From the NCBI GenBank assembly GCA_038251625.1, contig JBBSBE010000044.1:1-28150 (forward strand): DNA of 28,150 bases, written 5' to 3'. Shown here in pieces: positions 1 through 7,958 of the stretch. How positions within the stretch are numbered: the first letter of the stretch is position 1; every line of letters starts with the position of its first letter. The translations under genes and the position numbers were made by a program. The notes beneath the pieces were generated by a model. That model made no database searches. It was not told the origin of the DNA and worked only from the letters and a program-made list of their open reading frames with translations. Source of the DNA: JBBQXK01 sp038251625. Lineage in GTDB: Bacteria > Pseudomonadota > Alphaproteobacteria > Rhodobacterales > Rhodobacteraceae.

Positions 1-1
1 C

Positions 2-217
2 TGCACGGTGGTCTTTGTCACCCATTCGGTGTTTGAATCCGTCTTCCTGTCGGACCGCATCGTGGTGATGGCCCCCCGTCCGGGCCGGGTGGTGCAGGAA
101 ATCACCATCGACGCCCCCTATCCCCGCGACATGGCCTTTCGCACCTCGCCCGCCTATGCTGCCGCTGCGCGTGAGGTGTCTGACACGCTCATTCAGGCCA
201 TGACGGAGGCTGCATGA
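2..217 (+). CDS. ABC transporter ATP-binding protein, NitT/TauT type (C-terminal part only)
   Basis: The reading frame is open from the left edge and ends at a TGA that overlaps the next start (ATGA). About 71 C-terminal residues are visible. They begin with VVFVTHSVFESVFLSDRIVV, which is the switch-histidine (H-loop) region of an ABC ATPase, followed by the MAPRPGRV stretch typical of nitrate/taurine/sulfonate/pyrimidine-precursor importer ATPases (SsuB/TauB/ThiZ-like). Walker A, signature and Walker B motifs lie outside the window. The protein should power import through the permease encoded next to it. The substrate cannot be read from this fragment; the downstream amidohydrolases suggest a nitrogen-containing ring compound. 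Confidence 0.85.
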   Translation, partial: CTVVFVTHSVFESVFLSDRIVVMAPRPGRVVQEITIDAPYPRDMAFRTSPAYAAAAREVSDTLIQAMTEAA

Positions 218-1068
218 CCATCGCCGACCGCCAGCCGCTGGACGAGGTGGACGCTGACGAGGCGCGCCGTGCCCGGACCGCGCGCATTGAGGGCGTGGCG
301 AAATGGGTGTTGCCCATCGCCGTGCTGGCGCTTGGTGTCTGGGCCTGGGATCGCGTGGTGGTGTGGAACGACATCCCGCATTACATCCTGCCGGGGCCGG
401 GGTTGGTGCTGGAAACGCTGGTCAAGGACTGGGCTATCCTCTTTTCGGCGCTGCTCGTGACGCTTCAGATCACGCTGATGGCGCTGGCCGTCGCGGTAAT
501 CGGCGGGGTGGGGCTGGCCATCCTTTTCACGCAAAGCCGCTGGGCCGAAATGTCGTTCTACCCCTATGCCGTGATCCTGCAGGTCACGCCTGTCGTGTCG
601 GTGGCGCCCCTGATCTTCATCTATGTGGACAACCGCACCGTGGGGCTTCTGCTCTGCGCCTGGCTGGTGGCGTTCTTTCCCATTCTGGCCAACACCACGC
701 TCGGCCTCAAATCCGCCGATCACAACCTGCGCGACCTGATGACGATCTACCGCGCCAGCCGCTGGCAGCGGCTGCGCTATCTGCAACTGCCGTCCGCGCT
801 GCCCTATTTCCTGGGTGGGCTGCGCATCGCGGGCGGCCTCGCGCTGATCGGGGCGGTCGTGTCGGAATATGTGGCGGGCACCGGCGGCATCGGGTCGGGC
901 CTTGCCTTCCGCATTCTGGAAGCCGGGTACCGGCTGAACATTCCCCGCATGTTCGCGGCCCTTCTGCTGATCGCGGCGACGGGGGTGGTGATCTTTGCAG
1001 GGCTTTCGTTCCTGTCACACATGTTGCTGCGGAAATGGCACGAAAGTGCCCTGAAAAGAGAGACATGA
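214..1068 (+). CDS. ABC transporter permease, NitT/TauT (BPD_transp_1) family
   Basis: This 284-residue inner-membrane protein has an N-terminal helix at about residues 31-50 and further hydrophobic segments through the rest. The EAA-type cytoplasmic loop that docks on the ATPase is visible at about residues 179-206 (IYRASRWQRLRYLQLPSALP, then GGLRIAGGLALIGAVVSE). This loop form is typical of permeases for nitrate, taurine, alkanesulfonates, hydroxymethylpyrimidine and similar substrates. Its start overlaps the ATPase stop by 4 nt and its stop overlaps the next start by 4 nt, so translation is probably coupled. No periplasmic binding protein is in the window; it may lie just to the left. Family assignment is firm, substrate is unknown. 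Confidence 0.9.
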   Translation: MTIADRQPLDEVDADEARRARTARIEGVAKWVLPIAVLALGVWAWDRVVVWNDIPHYILPGPGLVLETLVKDWAILFSALLVTLQITLMALAVAVIGGVGLAILFTQSRWAEMSFYPYAVILQVTPVVSVAPLIFIYVDNRTVGLLLCAWLVAFFPILANTTLGLKSADHNLRDLMTIYRASRWQRLRYLQLPSALPYFLGGLRIAGGLALIGAVVSEYVAGTGGIGSGLAFRILEAGYRLNIPRMFAALLLIAATGVVIFAGLSFLSHMLLRKWHESALKRET

Positions 1069-2327
1069 GCGGCTTTCTTCATCTGCCGGACGGCCCCGTG
1101 CGGCTGGTCAACGCCACTGTGCCTGCCTGTGTGTTGGGGCGCCCCGGTGATCTGGAGCGCGTGTCGCTGACGCTGGAGGGCGGGCGCATCACCGATGCCC
1201 CGGCACCAGAGGTGGATGTGAAGGGCGCCATGGTGCTGCCGGCCTTCGTGGACATGCACACGCATCTCGACAAGGGCCACATCTGGCCCCGCAGCCCCAA
1301 CCCGGATGGCACGTTCGCAGGCGCGCTGGAAACGGTGGGCGCTGACCGCAAGGCGCGGTGGAGTGCGGCGGATGTGCGGGCGCGGATGGATTTTTCGCTT
1401 CGCGCGGCCTATGCCCACGGCACCCGCGCGATCCGCACGCATCTGGACAGCATCCCCCCGCAGGATGCGATCTCGTTCCCTGTCTTCCGCGAGGCGCGCG
1501 CCGAATGGGCAGGGCGGATCGACCTGCAGGCGGTGTGCCTGATCGGTGCCGGGGATTTCTCCACCGACAAGCCTTTCCTTGGAACCGCCGATATCGTGGC
1601 GGAAAGCGGGGGCGTGCTGGGGATGGTCACCTATCCCTTGCCCGACATTGCCGCCCGCATCCGCGCGTTTCTCGGCATGGCCGAGGCGCGGGGCCTGTCG
1701 GTTGATTTCCATGTGGACGAGACGCTGGATGCGACCTCGAACACGTTGAAGATGATCGCGGAAGCCGTTCTTGAGACGGGATTTTCCGCGCCTGTCGTGG
1801 TGGGTCACTGCTGTTCCGTCGGTGCGATGCATGAGGCGCAGGCTTTGGCAACGCTCGATCTGGTGGCCAAGGCGGGCCTGCATGTTGTCAGCCTGCCGAT
1901 GTGCAACCTCTACCTGCAGGACCGCCATGCCGCCCGCACCCCCCGGATGCGGGGGATCACGCTGGTGCACGAGATGGCGGCGCGCGGGATCAATGTCTGT
2001 TTTGCGTCCGACAACACGCGCGACCCGTTCTACGCCTATGGCGACATGGACATGCTCGAGGTGCTGCGCGAGGCGACGCGGATCGGGCATCTGGATCATT
2101 CGGGGCCGGGATGGGTGCAGACGGTGCTGGCCAACCCCGCGCGCGCCTGCGGCTTAGCCGCGCCCTCGCTGGCGCCCGGTGCGCCGGCCGACCTGATCCT
2201 TTTCCACGCCCGTAACTGGTCAGAGCTTCTGTCGCGCCCGCAGGCCGACCGGGTGGTGGTGCGCGCAGGTCGCGCAATTGACCGCAGCCTGCCCGATTAC
2301 GCCGACCTTGACCATCTGATGGAGTGA
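1065..2327 (+). CDS. Cytosine-deaminase-like amidohydrolase
   Basis: This 420-residue protein belongs to the metal-dependent amidohydrolase superfamily, cytosine deaminase branch. Visible metal and catalytic residues are HTH at 65-67 (in FVDMHTHLDKGH), FHVDET with H216 and E219, GHCCS with H248, and ASDNTRDPF with D316; their spacing matches that of E. coli CodA. The ATG at 1065 was chosen because it overlaps the permease stop as ATGA; the longer open frame upstream is only the shadow of the permease. The likely reaction is hydrolytic deamination or ring opening of a pyrimidine-like heterocycle. HLDKGH differs from the classical CodA motif and many relatives act on other N-heterocycles, so cytosine itself is not assured. 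Confidence 0.87.
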   Translation: MSGFLHLPDGPVRLVNATVPACVLGRPGDLERVSLTLEGGRITDAPAPEVDVKGAMVLPAFVDMHTHLDKGHIWPRSPNPDGTFAGALETVGADRKARWSAADVRARMDFSLRAAYAHGTRAIRTHLDSIPPQDAISFPVFREARAEWAGRIDLQAVCLIGAGDFSTDKPFLGTADIVAESGGVLGMVTYPLPDIAARIRAFLGMAEARGLSVDFHVDETLDATSNTLKMIAEAVLETGFSAPVVVGHCCSVGAMHEAQALATLDLVAKAGLHVVSLPMCNLYLQDRHAARTPRMRGITLVHEMAARGINVCFASDNTRDPFYAYGDMDMLEVLREATRIGHLDHSGPGWVQTVLANPARACGLAAPSLAPGAPADLILFHARNWSELLSRPQADRVVVRAGRAIDRSLPDYADLDHLME

Positions 2328-2330
2328 GCC

Positions 2331-3725
2331 ATGGATATCGCCGCCGCCAAGGCCGCCCTTTCGCATCTGGAGATGGATCAGAACCCCGTCTCGGTGCGCG
2401 CAAAAAGCCGTGATTTCTTTTGGTACTCGCCGGTCCTGAAAGCGCGGCTCGACCATGTCACCGCCGATTTCGTGGTAGCCCCGAAATCCGAGGCCGAGGT
2501 GATCGAGGTGCTGCGGGTCTGCCATGCGCATGCCGTGCCGGTGACGACGCGCGGGGCGGGGACGGGGAACTACGGGCAGGCGATGCCGCTTGCGGGCGGC
2601 TGCATCCTGCATCTGAAGAACATGGCGGCGGTGAAATCCGTGGCCCCGGGGCGTGTGGTGGTGGAACCGGGGTGCCTGCTGAAAGACGTGGATGCCGCGT
2701 GTCGCGCGCAATCGGGGCAGGAGATCCGCATGTTCTCTTCCACCTGGGCCACCGCCACCATCGGGGGCTTCATTGCGGGCGGGTCTGGTGGTGTCGGGTC
2801 CTGCACCTGGGGATCCTTGCGCGATCTGGGAAACATCATCCGCCTGCGGGTGGTGACGATGGAGGCAGAGCCCCGCGTGCTGGAATTCACGGGCGAAGAA
2901 TTGCACCGCGTCAGCCATGCTTACGGGACCAACGGCATCATCACCGAAATCGAGATGCCCCTCGCGCCCGCCTATGACTGGGTCGAGATTTTCGTGGCCA
3001 CCGACACCTTCCCCGAAGCTGCGAAGCTGGCCTATGACCTCGGGCACGAGGATGGCATCCTCAAAAAGCTGGCCTCGGTCTATGAGGCCCCGATCGCGCA
3101 AAGCTATTTCCAGCGCGTCTCGCCGCATGTGACGACAGGGCAGGCGCTTGTCGGCCTGATGATCGCGCCCCATGCGATGGACGGCTTTCTGACCTTCCTT
3201 GCCCGCCGCCCCGCCGCGCACATCATCTGGCGGTCGGATGCGCCCGACTGGGAGCGCGAGCCGGGGCCGGTCTTTGAATACGGCTGGAACCACACCACCC
3301 TGCGCGCGCTGAAGGTGGACCCCGCGATCACCTATCTGCAGGTGCGCTATCCCCCCGGCGTGACGCTGGAAAAGGTGGAAGAGATCCGCGCCGCCTTCCC
3401 CGGCGAGGTGATGCAGCACCTGGAAGTGGTGAAAGAAGGCGGCCGGGTGATCTTTGCGGGCCTGAGCCTTGTGCGTTTCACCACCGAAGCGCGGCTTGAT
3501 GCCATCGTGCAGGGACACGAGGCGCGGGGCTGCATGGTCTTCAACCCGCACCGCTACACGCTGGAGGAAGGCGGGCGGCAGACGGTGGATGACCGCCAGC
3601 TTGCCTTCAAGCGCGAGGCGGATCCGAAAGGGCTGCTCAATCCCGGCAAGATGATCGCCTGGGATGCGCCGGATTTCGATTATGCCGGGGTCTATGCCTA
3701 CAAGGGGATGAGGGCCGCGAAATGA
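2331..3725 (+). CDS. FAD-binding oxidoreductase (GlcD/PCMH type)
   Basis: This 464-residue protein has an N-terminal FAD-binding PCMH-type domain. It contains VVAPKSEAEVIEVLRVCH and the flavin-binding TRGAGTGNYGQAMPL at about residues 45-85, and GGFIAGGSGGVGS at about 145-157. The C-terminus carries the DPKGLLNPGK signature of glycolate/lactate oxidase-like flavoproteins. It starts 3 nt after the amidohydrolase stop, so it is in the same operon. It probably oxidises a hydroxyl- or amine-bearing intermediate of the pathway. No Fe-S motifs or partner GlcE/GlcF genes are nearby, so it appears to work alone, perhaps passing electrons to quinone or to a partner among the following reductases. The substrate is unknown. 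Confidence 0.85.
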   Translation: MDIAAAKAALSHLEMDQNPVSVRAKSRDFFWYSPVLKARLDHVTADFVVAPKSEAEVIEVLRVCHAHAVPVTTRGAGTGNYGQAMPLAGGCILHLKNMAAVKSVAPGRVVVEPGCLLKDVDAACRAQSGQEIRMFSSTWATATIGGFIAGGSGGVGSCTWGSLRDLGNIIRLRVVTMEAEPRVLEFTGEELHRVSHAYGTNGIITEIEMPLAPAYDWVEIFVATDTFPEAAKLAYDLGHEDGILKKLASVYEAPIAQSYFQRVSPHVTTGQALVGLMIAPHAMDGFLTFLARRPAAHIIWRSDAPDWEREPGPVFEYGWNHTTLRALKVDPAITYLQVRYPPGVTLEKVEEIRAAFPGEVMQHLEVVKEGGRVIFAGLSLVRFTTEARLDAIVQGHEARGCMVFNPHRYTLEEGGRQTVDDRQLAFKREADPKGLLNPGKMIAWDAPDFDYAGVYAYKGMRAAK

Positions 3726-3819
3726 CCGGTGGCGTCGCGCGCGCTGTGGCGTGCCATGGATATTTGTACAGAGAAGAAAAGGACTTGGCCGCCCATTCTC
3801 ATCATTCGCGTGAAGCTGG

Positions 3820-4401
3820 ATGACCCGCGCGCTGGTGCTGTTCGCCCATCCTTGCGAGGAAAGCTTTTCTGCCGCGCTGCACCGGACCGTGGTTGATACG
3901 CTGACCGACCGGGGCTGGCAGGTGGATGATTGCGACCTTTACGCCGAAGGCTTCAGCCCGGTCCTGACGGCGGAAGAGCGGCGCGGGTATCACGAGGTGG
4001 GGCCGAATCTCGCGCCCGTCGCGTCTTACGTGGAACGTGTGCGCGCGGCAGAGGCGCTGGTGCTGGTCTTTCCGGTCTGGAACTTCGGCTTTCCGGCCAT
4101 GCTCAAGGGCTTTTTCGACCGCGTGTTCCTGCCCGGCGTCAGCTTCCGGCTGGAGGACGGGTTGGTGAAACCTAACCTGACGCACGTCAAGCGCCTCGCC
4201 GCCGTGACCACCTACGGCGGCACCCGTATGCGCGCGCTTCTGGCGGGCGATCCGCCCCGGCATGTGGTCCGGCGCGCGATCTGGCACGTCTGCCGGCCCG
4301 AAAAGATGCGCTACCTCGCGCTTTATGACATGAACCGCGCGACCGACAGGGACAGGACCCGCTTTCTGGGCCGCGTGGCGGGCGAGATGGGGCGGTTCTG
4401 A
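3820..4401 (+). CDS. NAD(P)H-dependent quinone reductase-like flavoprotein (flavodoxin fold), copy 1
   Basis: This 193-residue protein belongs to the flavodoxin-like NAD(P)H dehydrogenase (quinone)/MdaB family. The N-terminus (ALVLFAHPCEESFSAALH) is the usual first strand and FMN phosphate loop of the family, and FPVWNFGFPAMLKGFFDRVF at about residues 85-104 is the conserved active-site segment. It normally carries out two-electron reduction of quinones or other electrophiles with NAD(P)H. A 94-nt gap separates it from the FAD oxidoreductase and contains an A/T-rich stretch. Its stop is directly followed by the start of a paralogue, so the two are probably co-translated, possibly as a heterodimer or a pair with different substrates. 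Confidence 0.83.
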   Translation: MTRALVLFAHPCEESFSAALHRTVVDTLTDRGWQVDDCDLYAEGFSPVLTAEERRGYHEVGPNLAPVASYVERVRAAEALVLVFPVWNFGFPAMLKGFFDRVFLPGVSFRLEDGLVKPNLTHVKRLAAVTTYGGTRMRALLAGDPPRHVVRRAIWHVCRPEKMRYLALYDMNRATDRDRTRFLGRVAGEMGRF

Positions 4402-5028
4402 ATGAAGGCGCTGGTGGTCTACTGTCATCCGAAAGAGGGCAGCTTTACCGCTGCCGTGCGCGATCTGGTGCTGGCGAAGCTGGCAGATGCCGGGGCCGAG
4501 GTTCGGCTGGCCGATCTCTACGGGCGCGGGTTTCAGCCGGTGCTGACCGGCGCGGAATGGCAGGGCTATCTTGACTGCCCGGCCAACGCAGCGCCCGTCG
4601 GGCGGGACGTCGAGGATCTACGCTGGGCCGATACGCTGATCTTCGTCTACCCGACATGGTGGTACGGCCTGCCCGCGATCCTGAAAGGCTGGCTTGACCG
4701 GGTGCTGCTGCCCGATGTTGCCTTTCTGATGCCCGATGGCGCGAACAAGACGATCCGGCCCGGCTTGCACCACATCAAGCGGCTGGGCGTGTTCACTACC
4801 TGCGGCGCGTCATGGTGGCTGACCTGGGCCATCGGCGCACCGGGCAGGCGCACGCTGATGCGGGGGGTGGGCCTGTTGTGCGCGCCCCGCAAAAAGGCGG
4901 CGTTTGCAGCGCATTACCTGATGGACAGCTCCACCGCCGACAGCCGCGCACGGCATCTGGCGCGGGTGGCGGGCAAGATGGACCGGCTGATCGGGCGGGC
5001 GGCGGCAAGGCGCGAGGTATCGGCATGA
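4402..5028 (+). CDS. NAD(P)H-dependent quinone reductase-like flavoprotein (flavodoxin fold), copy 2
   Basis: This 208-residue paralogue of the preceding gene starts on the base after its stop. It begins MKALVVYCHPKEGSFTAAV and carries the family segment FVYPTWWYGLPAILKGWLDR at about residues 77-96, which aligns without gaps to copy 1 (FPVWNFGFPAMLKGFFDR). Two adjacent members of this family in one catabolic operon suggest either a heteromeric flavin reductase or reduction of two successive intermediates. The WWYG variant may shape a different pocket. The stop overlaps the start of the creatininase-family gene (ATGA). Function beyond NAD(P)H:flavin/quinone oxidoreductase is inference. Confidence 0.83.
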   Translation: MKALVVYCHPKEGSFTAAVRDLVLAKLADAGAEVRLADLYGRGFQPVLTGAEWQGYLDCPANAAPVGRDVEDLRWADTLIFVYPTWWYGLPAILKGWLDRVLLPDVAFLMPDGANKTIRPGLHHIKRLGVFTTCGASWWLTWAIGAPGRRTLMRGVGLLCAPRKKAAFAAHYLMDSSTADSRARHLARVAGKMDRLIGRAAARREVSA

Positions 5029-5810
5029 GCCTGCGAGACTGGACCGCCCTGCGCGCGCCCGCCTTCAAGGGGCTGGACCCGATGACCTGCATCGCTGTCC
5101 TGCCCCTGGCCGCGATCGAGCAGCACGGGCCGCATCTGCCCGTGGGCACCGATACGCTGATCGCCGAAGGGATGCTGGCGCAGTTGCGCGCCGACTGCCC
5201 GCCCGACCTCGACCTGATCTGCCTGCCGGTGCAGGCGGTCGGCAAGTCGAACGAACATCTTTGGGCGCAAGGCACCGTCACCCTTGGCGCCGAAGCGGCG
5301 CTGAAGGCCTGGGTCGAGATCGGGCTTTCGGTGGCGCGGGCGGGGTTGCGCAAGATCATCCTCGTCAACAGCCATGGCGGCAATCTTGACCTCGTGTCGA
5401 TTCTCAGCCGCGAATTGCGGGTGCGGGCGGGCATGCTGGCGGTCAAGTGCCAGTGGACGGCCTTTGGGTTGCCAGAGGGGATGTATTCGCCGCAGGAACG
5501 CAGCTTCGGCATCCATGGCGGCGACGTGGAGACAAGCCTGATGCTGGCCTTCCGTCCCGACACGGTGGACATGCGCGCGGCCAAGGATTTCCGGTCCAGC
5601 GCAGAGGGTGCGGCCATCCCGCCCGTGGGACCCGTCAGCTATGGCTGGATCGCATCCGATCTGAACCCTGACGGGACGGTGGGCGAGGCGCATCTCGGCT
5701 CGGGCGACAAGGGCAGGGCCACCGCTGCGCATCAGGTGGCGGGGTTCGTGGCGCTGGCCCGTGCGGTCAAGGCGCATCCGATGGACGGTTTTCACCCCAT
5801 CGCGCCCTGA
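5025..5810 (+). CDS. Creatininase-family amidohydrolase
   Basis: This 261-residue protein shows the metal-binding signatures of the creatininase fold: IEQHGPHLPVGTD (E32, H34, D43), NSHGGN with H117, and FGIHGGDVETS with H164 and E169. Family members hydrolyse cyclic or linear amides, including creatinine, formamidopyrimidine intermediates of flavin biosynthesis, 3-dehydro-scyllo-inosose-type rings and mycofactocin precursor peptides. The position at the end of an operon with an ABC importer and a cytosine-deaminase-like enzyme favours ring opening or deformylation of an N-heterocycle. The start at 5025 overlaps the previous stop. Length is typical. The exact substrate cannot be told from sequence. 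Confidence 0.86.
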   Translation: MSLRDWTALRAPAFKGLDPMTCIAVLPLAAIEQHGPHLPVGTDTLIAEGMLAQLRADCPPDLDLICLPVQAVGKSNEHLWAQGTVTLGAEAALKAWVEIGLSVARAGLRKIILVNSHGGNLDLVSILSRELRVRAGMLAVKCQWTAFGLPEGMYSPQERSFGIHGGDVETSLMLAFRPDTVDMRAAKDFRSSAEGAAIPPVGPVSYGWIASDLNPDGTVGEAHLGSGDKGRATAAHQVAGFVALARAVKAHPMDGFHPIAP

Positions 5811-5835
5811 CGTCCGATCGCCTCTGGCAAAGTGG

Positions 5836-5856
5836 CCCCGAGTTCATATATCGGGG
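5836..5856 (+). terminator. Hairpin after the left-edge operon, possible terminator
   Basis: A 6-bp stem CCCCGA/TCGGGG with a 9-nt loop begins 25 nt after the creatininase-family stop. A second short GC stem (CGGGG/CCCCG) follows at 5863-5876. Neither is followed by a T-run, so termination is only plausible. The 143-nt gap also has to hold the promoter of the yajC operon, which I cannot place with confidence. Confidence 0.3.
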
Positions 5857-5953
5857 GCGCGGCGGGGCAGGCCCCGTCGCCTTGCCTTGGCCCCACCGCG
5901 CGGATAGGGTGCGCCGCGACGCGCGGGCCCCCCGCCACACCGAAGGACGACAG

Positions 5954-6271
5954 ATGTTCGCCACTCCTGCCTTTGCCCAAACTGGCGATGCCGCCAGCGC
6001 CTTCACCTCGTTCATTCCGCTGGTTCTGATTTTCGGCATCATGTATTTCCTCTTGATCCGTCCACAGCAGAAAAAGCTGAAGGAACACAAAGGGATGGTT
6101 GAGGCGTTGCGCCGCGGTGACCAGGTGGTGACGCAAGGCGGCATCCTTGGCAAGGTGACCAAGGTGATGGAAGACGGCTATGCCGAGGTCGAGATCGCCG
6201 ACGGTGTGAAGGTGCGCGTCGTGAAATCCACCATCGTGCAGGTCATGGCCAAGACCGAGCCTGCCGCCTGA
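5954..6271 (+). CDS. yajC: Preprotein translocase subunit YajC
   Basis: This 105-residue protein has one N-terminal membrane helix at about residues 20-37 (PLVLIFGIMYFLLIRPQQKK). It ends in the conserved RPQQKK motif and is followed by the cytoplasmic domain with GDQVVTQGGILGKV. This is the standard YajC architecture. It associates with SecD and SecF at the inner membrane and assists SecYEG-dependent export and membrane protein insertion. The ATG at 5954 is preceded by AAGGA at 5943-5947; the longer open frame upstream lacks the family pattern. It starts the co-directional run yajC-secD-secF, with secD 10 nt downstream. Confidence 0.96.
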   Translation: MFATPAFAQTGDAASAFTSFIPLVLIFGIMYFLLIRPQQKKLKEHKGMVEALRRGDQVVTQGGILGKVTKVMEDGYAEVEIADGVKVRVVKSTIVQVMAKTEPAA

Positions 6272-6281
6272 GCATCTGGCG

Positions 6282-7946
6282 ATGACCCACACCCCCGTCT
6301 GGAAGCGCGTTCTGATCTGGCTGCTCGTGGTTTGCGGGCTGCTTTTTGCCATGCCGAACCTCTTTTACGGCAAGGTCGAGCGGCACAATGATGCAGTCGC
6401 CGCTATCGAAAAGGCGGGCTTTGCGACTGCCGAGCAAGAAGCCGATCGTGCGCTCTGGCCCGATTTCCTGCCCTCGGGGCTGGTCAATCTGGGTCTCGAT
6501 CTGCGGGGCGGGGCGCATCTTCTGGCCGAGGTGAAGGTGGCCGACGTCTATGCCGCGCGGATCGACGCGTTCTGGCCCGAAGTGCGCGATGCGCTGCGGC
6601 CCCTACGCGATCAGGTCGGCAACATCCGCCGCGAACCGTCGCCCGAGGGTGTGCTGCGCGTGTCGATCTCGGAGATGTCGGGGATGGCGGCGGCGGTCGC
6701 TGCGGTGCGCGATCTGGCGCAGCCCGTGGTCACGCTGACCGGGGTCGGGCAGAGCGATCTGGAGGTGACGGTCGAGGGCAACGCGCTGGTGATCCAGTTG
6801 TCGGCGGCCGAGAAGACAGCGACCGACAATCGCACGATCCAGCAAAGCCTTGAAATCATTCGCCGCCGAGTGGATGAGGTGGGCACGCGCGAACCCACGA
6901 TCCAGCGTCAGGGCGAAGACCGCGTGCTGATCCAGGTGCCGGGCATCGGGTCTGCTGCCGAGTTGAAGGCGCTGATTGGGACGACGGCCAAGCTTGGGTT
7001 CCATCCGGTGGTCAGCCGCACCACGAACGCGGGCGCGGAACCCGGGGCGCGGAACCTTCTGGTGCCGTCTGCGGACGAGCCTGGCGAATATTACATCATC
7101 GAATCCACGCCCGTCGTGACCGGGGAAGAACTGGTCGACGCCCAGCCTGCGTTCGACCAAAACAGTCGCCCCGCCGTCAACTTCCGCTTCAATCCGACGG
7201 GTGCGCGCAAGTTTGGCGACTACACGGCCGAAAACATCGGCAAGCCCTTCGCCATCGTGCTGGACAACCAGGTGATTTCCGCCCCCGTGATCCAGAGCCA
7301 CATTCCCGGCGGATCGGGCATCATCACCGGCAATTTCACCGTCGAGGAATCGACCAAGCTTGCCGTTCTGCTGCGCGCGGGCGCGTTGCCGGCCGAGATG
7401 ACGTTTCTGGAAGAGCGCACCGTCGGCCCCGAACTGGGGCAGGACAGCATCGATGCGGGCCGCGTGGCGGCGGTGATCGCCATGGTGGCCGTGGTGGCGC
7501 TGATGTGGGCCGCGTATGGCCTCTTTGGTGTGTTCGCCAACATTGCGCTGATCTTCAACATGTCGATGATCTTTGCCGTGCTCTCCACCATCGGGGGCAC
7601 GCTGACGTTGCCGGGGATCGCGGGGATCGTGCTGACCATCGGTATGGCGGTCGACGCCAACGTGCTGGTGTTCGAGCGGATCCGCGAGGAATTGCGGCTG
7701 GCAAAATCGCCGGGCCGTGCCATCGACCTTGGCTATGAGCGCGCGCTGAGCGCCATCATCGATGCCAACATCACCACCTTCATCACCGCCGTCGTCTTGT
7801 TCGCCCTCGGCACCGGCCCGGTGCGGGGCTTCGCGATCACGCTTGGCGTGGGCATCATCACGTCGGTCTTCACGGCGCTTTTTGTGACACGGCAGATCGC
7901 CGAAATCTGGTATGGCTGGCGGCGGCCCAAGACCGTGGTTGTCTGA
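6282..7946 (+). CDS. secD: Protein translocase subunit SecD
   Basis: This 554-residue protein has one N-terminal helix (about residues 8-25), then the periplasmic P1 region opening with NLGLDLRGGAHLL near residues 69-81. Five C-terminal helices contain the conserved IGMAVDANVLVFERIREEL and ANITTFITAVVLFALGTGPV segments of the RND-like SecDF core. SecD and SecF use the proton-motive force to pull exported proteins to the periplasmic side. Length is normal for alphaproteobacterial SecD. It lies 10 nt after yajC and 6-12 nt before secF, as in related genomes. Nothing looks broken or unusual. Confidence 0.97.
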   Translation: MTHTPVWKRVLIWLLVVCGLLFAMPNLFYGKVERHNDAVAAIEKAGFATAEQEADRALWPDFLPSGLVNLGLDLRGGAHLLAEVKVADVYAARIDAFWPEVRDALRPLRDQVGNIRREPSPEGVLRVSISEMSGMAAAVAAVRDLAQPVVTLTGVGQSDLEVTVEGNALVIQLSAAEKTATDNRTIQQSLEIIRRRVDEVGTREPTIQRQGEDRVLIQVPGIGSAAELKALIGTTAKLGFHPVVSRTTNAGAEPGARNLLVPSADEPGEYYIIESTPVVTGEELVDAQPAFDQNSRPAVNFRFNPTGARKFGDYTAENIGKPFAIVLDNQVISAPVIQSHIPGGSGIITGNFTVEESTKLAVLLRAGALPAEMTFLEERTVGPELGQDSIDAGRVAAVIAMVAVVALMWAAYGLFGVFANIALIFNMSMIFAVLSTIGGTLTLPGIAGIVLTIGMAVDANVLVFERIREELRLAKSPGRAIDLGYERALSAIIDANITTFITAVVLFALGTGPVRGFAITLGVGIITSVFTALFVTRQIAEIWYGWRRPKTVVV

Positions 7947-7951
7947 GGGGG
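7945..7951 (+). promoter_or_regulatory. Ribosome-binding site that decides the secF start
   Basis: The sequence GAGGGGG overlaps the secD stop. It lies 7 nt from the ATG at 7959 but only 1 nt from the in-frame ATG at 7953, so the second ATG (protein beginning MAWRLRVVPEK) is the better start. Confidence 0.6.
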
Positions 7952-7958
7952 AATGACG

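Noticed and set aside
2220..3551. 443-codon open frame on the minus strand
   Set aside because: Antisense to the FAD oxidoreductase, which has clear domain motifs on the + strand.
5863..5876. CGGGG/CCCCG hairpin as a second terminator
   Set aside because: Only a 5-bp stem with no T-run; expected by chance in DNA this GC-rich.
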